Positions 55,458 through 63,985 of a stretch of DNA of 64,000 nt are shown piece after piece (positions within the stretch are counted from its first letter, which is position 1; every line of letters begins with the position of its first letter). The DNA is from Planctomycetota bacterium (lineage in GTDB: Bacteria; Planctomycetota; Planctomycetia; Pirellulales; UBA1268): the NCBI GenBank assembly GCA_003669585.1, contig QWOQ01000015.1:186001-250000 (forward strand), given 5' to 3'. The position numbers were made by a program, and so were the translations under genes. The notes below the pieces were generated by a model. It was not told the origin of the DNA. It was given only the letters and a program-made list of their open reading frames with translations, and did not search any database.

Positions 55458-55955
55458 ACTGGAATTAGTACTAAACCACATCGCAACTGACTGTTGAGTC
55501 ACGCCCAGCAACGTGCGACACGTTGGCGAGCGAGGCAACATGATCGCGGGTCTCTAAAAGGTCTGTAAATATCTCCGGACCTTTTCTCCTGCTGCATCCA
55601 CTGAGAGCCTAGCTGTTCGGTTAATTTCAAAACGTGCGGGAATGTTTGCGTGTGGACAAGCGGAGGTTTGACGCAACCTAGGCCTCCGAAAGGCGGACTG
55701 AACAGGGCCGCTGACAATGCCTGAAAATGCCAGACAATGTCTACAAATGTCAGACAATGGCTTGTGAGGTTCAGGGCGTGAGTTTTGGATTCAGATATCT
55801 TAAAAATTCGCGAGGGCTGACGCCCGCAGAAGATTGACATGCAAAACACAAGACCCGGCAAATGCAAAGACAGCAGAGAAGACAGAGTGGCAGAGGACAG
55901 AGATTCAGAGTTCAAAATTCAGAGGCGACAGAGTCCTCAGGACGACTCGGACGGC
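55416..55955. other. Non-coding region downstream of FGE gene
   Basis: 540 bases containing the paired-word repeat (55413-55457) and a 10-bp tandem array (55711-55760). Open frames here (for example 55499-55915 on the minus strand) are not convincing proteins. No template repeat of a diversity-generating system was found. Confidence 0.5.
55711..55760 (+). repeat. Five tandem 10-bp repeats (iteron-like)
   Basis: Units: CTGACAATGC, CTGAAAATGC, CAGACAATGT, CTACAAATGT, CAGACAATGG. The 10-base period is close to one helical turn, as in protein-binding arrays or plasmid iterons. Confidence 0.65.
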
Positions 55956-56759
55956 TCAAAGCAATACTCGAACAATACGAAAACCGAAGTAGCTGCGACG
56001 GGCCGGCGGGTTGTAGTTGTCGCGAGACGCCGAGCGACAACGGGACGCGTAGCGGAGCCAATCACCGCCGCGGAGCACGCGGAAGGAGCCGGCGTTGGGG
56101 CCAACTGGATCGATGCCACCTGCAAGTTTTCCGTCGTACCAGTCCGAACACCACTCCCACACGTTACCGTGCATGTCATGCAAGCCCCACGGATTGGGCT
56201 TCTTCCAACCAACTTTGTGGGCGTATTCCTCGCCAGCATTCATTGCGTTGCCACGGAACCACGCATAGTCGCCGAACTGCTTTTCATCATCGCCAAACGA
56301 ATACGTCGTCGTTGTTCCTGCACGACACGCATACTCCCACTGGGCTTCTGTCGGAAGACGATACTCTTCGTTTGCTTTCAGCTTTCCAGCCTTGCGTTCA
56401 ATCGTTGTCAGCTTCTTGCAAAAATCTGTCGCATCATCCCATGAAACGTAAGTAGCGGGGCAGTCTTTGTCAGCCTTTTCGCCCTTTCGGTCCCAAGGCT
56501 CCGTGCCCATCACGCTCTTCCACTGCCCATGAGTCACTTCGTATTTGCCAAGTCCGAATGCCTTCGTCAGCGTCACGCTCACTTGGGCCTCGTCTTCTTG
56601 ATGATCCTTCTCACCCGCCGGGCTACCCATCGTGAACGTCCCTGCTGGTATCTCAATCAGTTCCATGCCAATTGAATTGGTGACGCTCGGGAGCTTCACG
56701 CCTTGTGCAAACACTGGCATACAAAACGACATCGCAGCAACGACAACAACGACACGCAT
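55956..56759 (-). CDS. Exported formylglycine-generating-enzyme-like (SUMF1) protein
   Basis: 267-residue protein with a signal peptide (MRVVVVVAAMSFCMPVFAQ), then a complete FGE-sulfatase domain: TNSIGMELIEIPAGTFTMGSPAGEKDHQEDEAQVSVTLTKAFGLGKYEVTHGQW, YRLPTEAQWEYACRAGT, NPWGLHDMHGNVWEWCSDWYDG, and FRVLRGGDWLRYASRCRSASRDNYNPPARRSYFGFRIV. The two catalytic cysteines of sulfatase-activating enzymes are not both present, so a binding role is more likely. It is closely related to the broken copy at 46997-48118; both probably derive from one ancestor. Outer or periplasmic location is inferred from the signal peptide. Confidence 0.85.
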   Translation of the reverse strand: MRVVVVVAAMSFCMPVFAQGVKLPSVTNSIGMELIEIPAGTFTMGSPAGEKDHQEDEAQVSVTLTKAFGLGKYEVTHGQWKSVMGTEPWDRKGEKADKDCPATYVSWDDATDFCKKLTTIERKAGKLKANEEYRLPTEAQWEYACRAGTTTTYSFGDDEKQFGDYAWFRGNAMNAGEEYAHKVGWKKPNPWGLHDMHGNVWEWCSDWYDGKLAGGIDPVGPNAGSFRVLRGGDWLRYASRCRSASRDNYNPPARRSYFGFRIVRVLL

Positions 56760-56997
56760 GGAACTCCCCTTGAAGGTGTAGTGACCGGAGTGAGCTTACA
56801 CGCGAGACGTGGGACGCGATAGCGACGGGCCGTTGATGCGTCGATGAGTCGCACAACAAAACAGAGATGATCTGTTTTATGATCGCAACGGCACTGGCTC
56901 TGAATGCCTATTGAGTCTGGAACGCTGTTAGGCGTGATCCTCGAAGGCCGTTTTCGTCGAGTTGTGTCAAAAGTGAGCCTGACACTCGTTCTTCGCC

Positions 56998-58404
56998 TTA
57001 CATCATCCCCATTGACCCGATAACTCGTCGCCGTGTGTTCTCAATCTCACACTGGTCTTTTCCCTCTGCCTCCACTTCCTCATTGAATCGATCTATGTCG
57101 ATCACCTGCTTGAGCGTGCTCTCTAGAAGCGTCTGTAGTTGAACCGGCGGCACGGCTTCAAGTTCATAGACGGCATCGCTGCCGTTAGCGGCAACGAATC
57201 GCTTGTAGTGCTGACTGGTTTTCTTTGCGGCAAGGAGTGAGCGCGGCAACCTCAACACCTTAACCTGCCGAGGAGTCAGCGCAGCCCGAATTGGAACCAT
57301 CCGGTCTTCTGGAACGCCGAAATCGTCCCGCAGACTGCGGGCGAATGATTGTGCGATCATGTCGCCATCAGGGTCAAAGTCGGAAAGAATTACTAGAACC
57401 AGCCGTTCTTTTCCAGACTCCTTGAACCGCTTGTACAAAGCGGCACGTGGCCCTAAAGAACAGTAACCACGGCCTATCGTGTAGGGAACGGTGTATTGGG
57501 AGCACACAGGCCGAATGATGGAATCAATCGTGTTCTTCTCTCCGATCACTTCAATATGATTAGGCTGCGATTGCAGTAAATCACGCCAGTAGTTTTTCAG
57601 AAAGCCCTCGATCTCTTTCGATAGATATTCTTTGCACTCGCGGCAAGTGCTCCAGTTCGTGGTCGATCTAGTTGGGTCTGTTATCCAATCATAAGGAATG
57701 TGTTCTTCGATCCGCGCCCTTGCCACCAAGTCAATCAACGCTTGATAGGATGCCTTGTCGTTCCGATACAAACTCTTTGGATTGCTTCCCATAATCAACA
57801 CCCGTTTATTCAACAGTTGGTAGTGAATGGTGCGGATTGTTGTTGGCAGAAAGGCTTTTAGTTCGTTACTAAGAATCTCAATAATCGCATTGAGCATCGG
57901 CTTTTTGTTCTTGCTGATTTTCGTACGATTCCGACGCTGGCCCATAGCAATCGTCGGGCATTGAGCAACGGCGTTTCTTGATTGCTCAATCCGGAATGAC
58001 TGCATGGCGGCAACCGCTTCGGACTGGCTTGCCTCGACAACCGTTTCTCGCAGCTTCTCCGAGAATGTTTTTTCCCTCTGTTGGTTGTAGGAAGTCAGCA
58101 GCGGCACGAACGCGGGGTCGTCATGGGCAATCGGATGCCTTGTGACGGGAACTTCGACTAACCCCGCCAGCGTTGCAGCGGCATACCTACGATGGCCGGA
58201 AACAATGAACCCATCCCGCGAGACCACGATTGGATCGAGCAGTCCGTTTTTCTTTATGTCTTCGGCCAGTTTAATGATTGCCGGATCAGTCTGGAGCACT
58301 GGCCGATAGAGCGTGTCGTTCTCTGGACTAGGCCACATTGAGTCGAGTCGCATAAAAAACAAGGCATGCTCTGTTTTTTGTTTTCGTAATCGAAGGACGC
58401 TCAT
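56998..58404 (-). CDS. ParB-like / Spo11-TopoVI-A-like (TOPRIM) fusion protein
   Basis: 468-residue protein. Residues 1 to about 105 are a ParB/Srx-type domain: SMWPSPENDTLYRPV, DIKKNGLLDPIVVSRDGFIVSGHRRYAAATL (GHRR at 70-73). Residues about 170-250 resemble the winged-helix of topoisomerase VI subunit A: LPTTIRTIHYQLLN with Tyr195 at the expected catalytic position, and YQALIDLVARARIEEHIPYDWITDPTR. A TOPRIM domain follows with Glu in EVIGEKN (E289) and the acidic SDFDPDGD at 341-348. A ParB domain joined to an A-subunit-like enzyme, with no B subunit beside it, is unusual. It may process DNA of the element. Function is inferred from motifs only. Confidence 0.72.
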   Translation of the reverse strand: MSVLRLRKQKTEHALFFMRLDSMWPSPENDTLYRPVLQTDPAIIKLAEDIKKNGLLDPIVVSRDGFIVSGHRRYAAATLAGLVEVPVTRHPIAHDDPAFVPLLTSYNQQREKTFSEKLRETVVEASQSEAVAAMQSFRIEQSRNAVAQCPTIAMGQRRNRTKISKNKKPMLNAIIEILSNELKAFLPTTIRTIHYQLLNKRVLIMGSNPKSLYRNDKASYQALIDLVARARIEEHIPYDWITDPTRSTTNWSTCRECKEYLSKEIEGFLKNYWRDLLQSQPNHIEVIGEKNTIDSIIRPVCSQYTVPYTIGRGYCSLGPRAALYKRFKESGKERLVLVILSDFDPDGDMIAQSFARSLRDDFGVPEDRMVPIRAALTPRQVKVLRLPRSLLAAKKTSQHYKRFVAANGSDAVYELEAVPPVQLQTLLESTLKQVIDIDRFNEEVEAEGKDQCEIENTRRRVIGSMGMM

Positions 58405-58934
58405 GACTGTACTTTTTGATGTAGGTGGGTTATGCGTTGTTGGTCAGACTCATTTTGACACGACTCAACGACGAAACCTACTCACCTGCAGAATAAAAAC
58501 CCGTGAAATTACGGATTTTTCGTCCATTTTCCGTCTGCAACGTGTCCGCGTGTACGGCGGTAACATGCGGTCTGCTGAAACTTCCTTCAGCACTTCTTTC
58601 ACCCCCTATCCCCCTTTAATGCTCGACACATTCGCGACGTTTCTTATTGCAGCAATCGTGCATTGCACGGGACATCTTTATGATCGTAGAATTTTTTTGC
58701 ACATAAACTGACCCCTCATTAAGCGACACAACCTCCCTAGAGAATCAAGGGGTGGAGCAAACCAAGAAAGTAAACAACGCCACTGGAAAAGAATGCAAAA
58801 CTAAGAGGATTAGTCGAGGTTGAGTGAGCCGGCTCTCTATTTCACGTGAGAAGTTGAGCGATGTACAGTAAACCCCGGGAGTTTGAAAACGTGAATTAGT
58901 GACCCACACCAGCCAGCCATGCGATCCACAACCC
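58405..58934. other. Intergenic region, no gene recognised
   Basis: 530 bases between the ParB/Spo11-like gene and the exonuclease gene, AT-rich. No CRISPR-like repeat, tRNA or plausible ORF was found. Confidence 0.5.
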
Positions 58935-59609
58935 TCAAGCAGTGCGATCAGTTCGTGAAACGAAAGCCTTGCACGCGGTTAGTCCATGCACCGACGCGTT
59001 GGGCAGAGTGTGTCGGAAGCTTTTAAAAAACCTATATTTTCCCAGCTTAGCTAATTCGCCATAAGTGTTGATACCCATCAAGTCGATTTTGGCTAGGTAC
59101 TTAACAAACAACTCCCCGGATGACATTGCATCGGCTGATGCCATGTGGGCTGCGTTTCGTTCAATGCCAGCGTTTTTGCAGGCTTCTCCCAACTTGCATC
59201 GACCACCAAGCCCTAGCATCGGCCGCAGATACATGAGGCAGAAGTGAGGGGGCAACTGGTTCACACCAGAGAGCCCCAGTTCAAACGCTAAGAACTGTAT
59301 GTCGAAGTAGACGTTGTACGCAGCGACAACGCAGCCAGCGGTCACAGCTAATACTTCGTCGGCGATATCTGAGAATTTAGGTGCCTGCTGGACATCAGCG
59401 TCAGTAATTCCATGTATCTCAGTGGCTCCCATGGGACGGTTTGGATTGACCAGCGTGTCCAATACCAATCGTGGCTTTTGATCGGGGTCAACTCGGACAA
59501 CGGAAACCTCCACTACCCTGTCCAGCCCTGCCGTCAGCCCAGTCGTCTCGAAATCGATAATCGCGACGGGGGTTTGAGCAATCAAGAGTTGATTTATACC
59601 GGATTCCAT
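58935..59609 (-). CDS. DnaQ-like DEDDh 3'-5' exonuclease
   Basis: 224-residue exonuclease. The DEDDh residues are visible: D19 and E21 in IIDFETTGL, D103 in AYNVYFDIQFL, and H155 and D160 in HMASADA. The domain covers residues 14-175; the C-terminal 50 residues are basic and helical. Such enzymes proofread or trim DNA or RNA 3' ends. It is transcribed away from the cas operon, which starts 325 bases to the right. DnaQ-like domains are known partners or fusions of Cas1/Cas2 in some type I-E systems, so an adaptation or end-trimming role is possible but unproven. Confidence 0.85.
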   Translation of the reverse strand: MESGINQLLIAQTPVAIIDFETTGLTAGLDRVVEVSVVRVDPDQKPRLVLDTLVNPNRPMGATEIHGITDADVQQAPKFSDIADEVLAVTAGCVVAAYNVYFDIQFLAFELGLSGVNQLPPHFCLMYLRPMLGLGGRCKLGEACKNAGIERNAAHMASADAMSSGELFVKYLAKIDLMGINTYGELAKLGKYRFFKSFRHTLPNASVHGLTACKAFVSRTDRTA

Positions 59610-59934
59610 CGAGTTTTTTCAGCCATGATAGGCAGGCCATAAAGCATGAGTAAGCAATTTCCAGTCGGTCTATGGTGTCTTTTTTAGACAAGGGAGGCAA
59701 CACCCCCTTAACGCACAAGATATAAAAACTTTTGGCCCGAACATGGACAACGCGATAATCCGTGCCATAGTGACGCGTGTGCAGTTGGCCTTGGTCTAGG
59801 GCTGGGGCTACATGAGGAAATAACACTGAAGTGCTTATTTAGGGGGGAGTGCGGACATTTTGGTGGTGCTATCCATTTTTAAACTAAGCAAGCAGACATG
59901 AGGCCGGTGCCTTCAGTTGGGGGAATTCAAAATT
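59610..59934. promoter_or_regulatory. Divergent upstream region of exonuclease and cas operon
   Basis: 325 bases that must hold the promoters of both divergent genes. No array repeats or clear -35/-10 boxes could be assigned. GGGGGA at about 59918-59923 may serve as ribosome binding site for cas8e at 59935. Confidence 0.45.
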
Positions 59935-61602
59935 ATGGCTAAGTTTCCCGCAAAGAATTCACAGAATGATAGTCCACTTGCTGCGGCGAAAACGTGGAAT
60001 GTCCTGACCACCCCGTGGCTGGAGGTCATGGACTTGAAGGCCCGCCCTCAGGGGGTGTCGGTCCTAGACGCTTTACGCACTGCGGCGGATCTTCATCAGA
60101 TCGTCTCACCAAGCCCGCTGGACTTATTCGCAGCCCATCGATTCCTCCTGACTCTCCTTTATTGGCAGTCGCCCGTCTGCGGCGGCATCGAAAAACTACG
60201 GAAGGCGCTCTTAGCTGGGAGAGTGCCTTCAGCCCTTCTCAAGGAACTACAAGCCGAGGAGGGCCGGTTCAATCTGTTTGATCCGAAGAAGCCGTTCCTG
60301 CAGGATCCCTCCGTGTTAAGTGCGAAGGACCTGCCTGCTTCCTCGCTCTTCTCTGAAATGGCGACTGCGACGCAAGTTGCGCACTTTCATCACGGCGACG
60401 ACGGTACTTCCAGGCTTTGCCTTCGGTGTGCAACTCTCGGACTGCTACGTCTTGTCCCTTGGACGCAATCCCACGGCCGCGGCAAGCGACCGTCAGTTCA
60501 CGGGGCGCCCCCGGTGATGGCCCTAGCGATTGGCAACACGTTGTGCGAAACGCTGGGCCTAAACCTCATTCTCGCAACGCCTGCTTTGGGGACACCACAG
60601 TGGTCAGGCCAGTTCAAGCCGTTGGGTAGGAAGGCCGGGATTCAGGTATTGGAAGGGCTCACATGGAACCCTCGTCGCGTGCATCTACGTGCTGCCGGTG
60701 AGCCAGCAGTGTGCAGCCAGTGTGGCGAAAGCTCTCTCCCCACTGTTGGCCCAATCGTCTTTAAGAACAATCCGTTTTGTAAACAAGAAGGAGATGCGAC
60801 CCAGGACTGGCAGGATCCCGCTGCGTTTTATAATCCAGAGAACCACCAAACGACGACGACAAGCCGGGAGTCAGACGCCGCCGTAGGCGATGATCTCCGA
60901 CGTCTCTTTGAACAGCATTTCGGCAAAAAGACCGTACCGGCCCCCATTTCGCAAGTTGTTCTGGCCAACCCCGATCATCAGGCTTGGCTGGTGGTGATGC
61001 CGTGTACCAATAAAAACGATTACAAGTCCTACGACCACCGTGTGGAAACGCTGTTTGGGTTTACAGGTGAGTCGTCTAAGCGTGCTACCCATTGGAAAGA
61101 CAACGTGCCTTGGCAGGCAGGCGATGAAGGCCGCCTGAAGCCACGTTGCATTCAACGGCCAACGAAAGGGATGTACCAGTTCGTATCCGCTGCCATGGGT
61201 TTAGATGGTACTGCTTGGGGCGTGCTCACAAATGCTGCTGGCAGCAGGATGGACGAAGACCCCGCCGCGTTCGACATCTTCACAGGCATCTACTGGCCAC
61301 TGCGAAAAAAACACAGCACGCTGCCTTCCAGAAACGCCGCTTGGATGGCCCTGAAACTCATGGCAACAGCTGGCCGTGGGCGGCCCTCGCCTAGCAATCG
61401 CACAGGTTTGTTCCAGCCATGGATTTACCTCAGCTTAGTGGCATCGCCGGCCAAGCAGAACCGATACCCGCGGGCCGCTCCCACGGGCTTGCGGCTAGAG
61501 TCCGAACTGCGGCAGATCATCCGCAAGGCCTCTTCCAAGTCGCCGCCAATGCAGATCGACTGGCCTGGTCTCTGTCAATTCCTCGATGAAGTCACCCCGT
61601 AG
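59935..61602 (+). CDS. cas8e: Cas8e (Cse1/CasA), large subunit of type I-E Cascade
   Basis: 555-residue protein. The N-terminal half matches Cse1: TWNVLTTPWLEVMDLKARPQGVSVLDALRTAADLHQI, RFNLFDPKKPFLQDPSVL, LCLRCATLGLLRLVPW and GRGKRPSVHGAPPVMALAIGNTLCETLGLN, with Zn-type cysteines C260 and C263 in VCSQCGESSLP and C282. It should recognise the PAM and start R-loop formation. The C-terminal half (from about 300) does not show the four-helix bundle to which Cas3 docks in classical I-E; it ends in QIDWPGLCQFLDEVTP. I take the ATG at 59935 (MAKFPAKN) as start. It is the first gene of the operon, with 26 bases to cas7e. Confidence 0.88.
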   Translation: MAKFPAKNSQNDSPLAAAKTWNVLTTPWLEVMDLKARPQGVSVLDALRTAADLHQIVSPSPLDLFAAHRFLLTLLYWQSPVCGGIEKLRKALLAGRVPSALLKELQAEEGRFNLFDPKKPFLQDPSVLSAKDLPASSLFSEMATATQVAHFHHGDDGTSRLCLRCATLGLLRLVPWTQSHGRGKRPSVHGAPPVMALAIGNTLCETLGLNLILATPALGTPQWSGQFKPLGRKAGIQVLEGLTWNPRRVHLRAAGEPAVCSQCGESSLPTVGPIVFKNNPFCKQEGDATQDWQDPAAFYNPENHQTTTTSRESDAAVGDDLRRLFEQHFGKKTVPAPISQVVLANPDHQAWLVVMPCTNKNDYKSYDHRVETLFGFTGESSKRATHWKDNVPWQAGDEGRLKPRCIQRPTKGMYQFVSAAMGLDGTAWGVLTNAAGSRMDEDPAAFDIFTGIYWPLRKKHSTLPSRNAAWMALKLMATAGRGRPSPSNRTGLFQPWIYLSLVASPAKQNRYPRAAPTGLRLESELRQIIRKASSKSPPMQIDWPGLCQFLDEVTP

Positions 61603-61628
61603 CACGTCCTCAGAAAAAGGAGCTTCCC

Positions 61629-62861
61629 ATGTTTGTTCAGATGCACATGCTTCAATCAATGCCGCCAGGCAACCTCAATCGCGACGATACTGGTCAGCCC
61701 AAGAAGTGCCTGTTCGGCGGAACCACACGCGGCCGAATCAGCAGCCAATGCCTAAAACGCAACATCCGCCTTTCGCCCCTGTTTCAGGAAGCATTTGTCG
61801 GCGCCGTGGCGAACAGGACGAAGTACCTTCCTCGATTGGTTGCGGATGCGTTGATGAGTCGAATTCCAGCGGAAGAAGTTGAAGGAGTGAAGACCGGAAT
61901 TGCTGGGCAGTTCAGGAAAAAGTTAAAGTCCGAGTCCGACGCGGAAGAGGACGGCGACATCGGAGAAACCTCGGGAGCAGATATCACCCCCCAGCTTGTC
62001 TTCTTTCCGCCACCATTCGCAGCGAAAGTCGCTGATCTTGTGGTCGATCTCAAGAAACGGCAACCAAAAGCGTATGCCAAGCTAATCGGTCGCAAAGAAA
62101 AGAGAAGTGAGGACGAGGACAAGGAGGCCGACAAGGCAATCGCGAAGTTCAAAGCCGAGGCGTTCCAGGCAAAGGAATCGATGTCCGTGGATGTTGGGCT
62201 TTTCGGCCGCATGACAACCAGCGACCTGATTGTTGATGTCGAGGCCGCCTGTCAGGTCGCCCACGCGATCAGTACACATGAGTCGCTCATTGAGGGCGAC
62301 TATTTTACAGCGATGGACGATCGCCAGCATGAGTTCATCAAGTTGCAGACTCAGAGTGGTGGCGCCGCATTCCTCGGATCGGGTGACACTGTGACGTTCT
62401 TCAATTCGGCCGTCTACTACAAGTACCTCAATGTGGATACGGATGCGTTGGCGAAACTTCTAGGAGCCGCTGGGTTAGTTCATGCACGACATGCCGCCGC
62501 TGTGCTGGTCCAAGCAGCTGCGTTTGCCACTCCGACGGGTAAACAGAACAGCTTTGCGGCCCACTCTGTCCCCGAGTTAATCCTGGTAGAGGTATCGAAG
62601 ACGAAGCAGCCGATCAGCTATGCAAACGCATTCCTTCAGGCCGTTCAGGGGCAAGACCTAATGCGCGAATCGGCACAGGCTCTAAGCAACTACTGCAGTT
62701 CCATCGCAGTTGCGTATGCTCCGCCCGATATACAGAGGTTCCTGCTAACCGTCGGTAGTGCTGCGGGTGCCACATTTCCTCTCGAAGCCACGCCGGTCAA
62801 AACACTTCGTGCTCTGGCTGATGCTGTAGAGAAGGCAGCTGCTCCGGTGGGTGCGGTATGA
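61629..62861 (+). CDS. cas7e: Cas7e (Cse4/CasC), Cascade backbone subunit
   Basis: 410-residue RAMP-type protein that polymerises along the crRNA. Cas7e marks are MHMLQSMPPGNLNRDDTGQPKKCLFGGTTRGRISSQCLKRNIR near the N-terminus and GLFGRMTTSDLIVDVEAACQVAHAIS at 190-215. It is somewhat longer than usual because of an acidic insertion (SESDAEEDGDIGETSGAD, about 101-118) and a charged stretch at 155-180. No cas11/cse2 gene separates it from cas8e. AAAAAGGAG lies before the ATG. Its stop overlaps the cas5e start by 4 bases (ATGA). Confidence 0.92.
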   Translation: MFVQMHMLQSMPPGNLNRDDTGQPKKCLFGGTTRGRISSQCLKRNIRLSPLFQEAFVGAVANRTKYLPRLVADALMSRIPAEEVEGVKTGIAGQFRKKLKSESDAEEDGDIGETSGADITPQLVFFPPPFAAKVADLVVDLKKRQPKAYAKLIGRKEKRSEDEDKEADKAIAKFKAEAFQAKESMSVDVGLFGRMTTSDLIVDVEAACQVAHAISTHESLIEGDYFTAMDDRQHEFIKLQTQSGGAAFLGSGDTVTFFNSAVYYKYLNVDTDALAKLLGAAGLVHARHAAAVLVQAAAFATPTGKQNSFAAHSVPELILVEVSKTKQPISYANAFLQAVQGQDLMRESAQALSNYCSSIAVAYAPPDIQRFLLTVGSAAGATFPLEATPVKTLRALADAVEKAAAPVGAV

Positions 62862-63985
62862 ACCAGACGCTGCTCCTTCGGCTCTCCGGGCCGATGCAGT
62901 CTTGGGGCACCGGGTCGAAGCTCCAGATCCGAAGGACTGACCAATACCCAAGCAAGTCTGGGGTGCTTGGCCTTCTTCTCTGCGCTATGGGCGTCGAAAG
63001 AGACAGGGCACCAGCGTTTCTTGTCCCACTTGTCGGGCTGGAGATGGGTGTCCGGATCGACCGGCCGGGTGCGTTGGATTGGGATTATCACACTGCCGGG
63101 GCGGGGGGAGGCATCCGTAAGGCTGAAGGCGGGATTAAATTCACGGCCTCCACCAAGAAACCAGAGACACTTTTGAGCCGTCGGCAGTATTTGTTGGATG
63201 CATCGTTCTTGGTCGCGCTAAGGGGCGATTCGGAGGCGATCCAGATGGCAGCAAATGCCCTCCGTGATCCCGTGTGGCCGGTCTTCCTTGGCCGCAAGTG
63301 CTGCGTGCCAACGGAGCCTGTTTTTACAGCCACAGGAGAGTACCCCAGCCTGAAAGCGGCTCTGGAGGCGACACCTTTTTATGTTGATGGTTTCGTTAGA
63401 GACGGCAGTACAGAGGAGTTGGATGCCGTCATTGAGCATAAGCCCGGCAGTCACCCTCCAGAAAATGCACGTCTCGTCCACGACGTGCCCAGAACCCTAC
63501 GTAACCCCAGCCACGGCCCCCGCTGGGTTGTGCGATCCAAGATCCACGCCCCCCGCACAGAATACTCGAGAATGAATCGAACCGAAGCCACCCGTGCGAG
63601 AGTGGACTACGCCAGTCCTCAGTGGAAATCGATACGGAAAGAGCGGCTTAATTTCGATCATGGCCTTTGCGTATTTTGTAAGTTGCCGGCGGAGCAAGTG
63701 CATCATGTGACGTATGAGAATGCGGGCCACGAACAGTTGGAGGATTTGCGATCGCTTTGTTGTCTTTGTCATGACGCCTGTACTCAGTTGGAGTATGGGG
63801 GAGACATGCAGCAACATCGGGTCGATCCTGCCGATCACAATCAGCGCGAATTGATCCTCCGACAAGTAAATCTCCTTTTGACAAGCCGGCGGCTCGGGCG
63901 TCGGAGGGCGATTATGGAGACATCGCGGTTGTTGTCGGTTGATTTTCTTGTTGATGCGCCCGGCGTGGAAGGAGAGACACCGTAG
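62858..63985 (+). CDS. cas5e: Cas5e with C-terminal HNH nuclease domain
   Basis: 375-residue protein; classical Cas5e is about 225-250. Residues 1 to about 235 are Cas5e: MNQTLLLRLSGPMQSWGTGS, then RRTDQYPSKSGVLGLLLCAMGVERD, ASTKKPETLLSRRQYLLDASFLVALRG and the tail region RWVVRSKIHAPRTEYSRMNR. Residues about 250-312 form an HNH zinc-type nuclease domain: W-x-x-x-R, CVFC (C271, C274), the catalytic pair H282-H283 in QVHHVTY, and DLRSLCCLCHD (C301, C304, H305). A helical tail follows to 375. Cas5 caps the crRNA 5' end; the fused HNH could cut the target directly. It is coupled to cas7e (ATGA), and cas6e begins right at its stop. Confidence 0.92.
   Translation: MNQTLLLRLSGPMQSWGTGSKLQIRRTDQYPSKSGVLGLLLCAMGVERDRAPAFLVPLVGLEMGVRIDRPGALDWDYHTAGAGGGIRKAEGGIKFTASTKKPETLLSRRQYLLDASFLVALRGDSEAIQMAANALRDPVWPVFLGRKCCVPTEPVFTATGEYPSLKAALEATPFYVDGFVRDGSTEELDAVIEHKPGSHPPENARLVHDVPRTLRNPSHGPRWVVRSKIHAPRTEYSRMNRTEATRARVDYASPQWKSIRKERLNFDHGLCVFCKLPAEQVHHVTYENAGHEQLEDLRSLCCLCHDACTQLEYGGDMQQHRVDPADHNQRELILRQVNLLLTSRRLGRRRAIMETSRLLSVDFLVDAPGVEGETP

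Noticed and set aside
55499..55915. 138-codon minus-strand ORF
   Set aside because: No recognisable domain, and it spans the 10-bp repeat array; composition is not protein-like.
46997..56759. Diversity-generating retroelement
   Set aside because: FGE-type targets are present, but no reverse transcriptase or template repeat is in the window, so it is kept only as a weak hypothesis.
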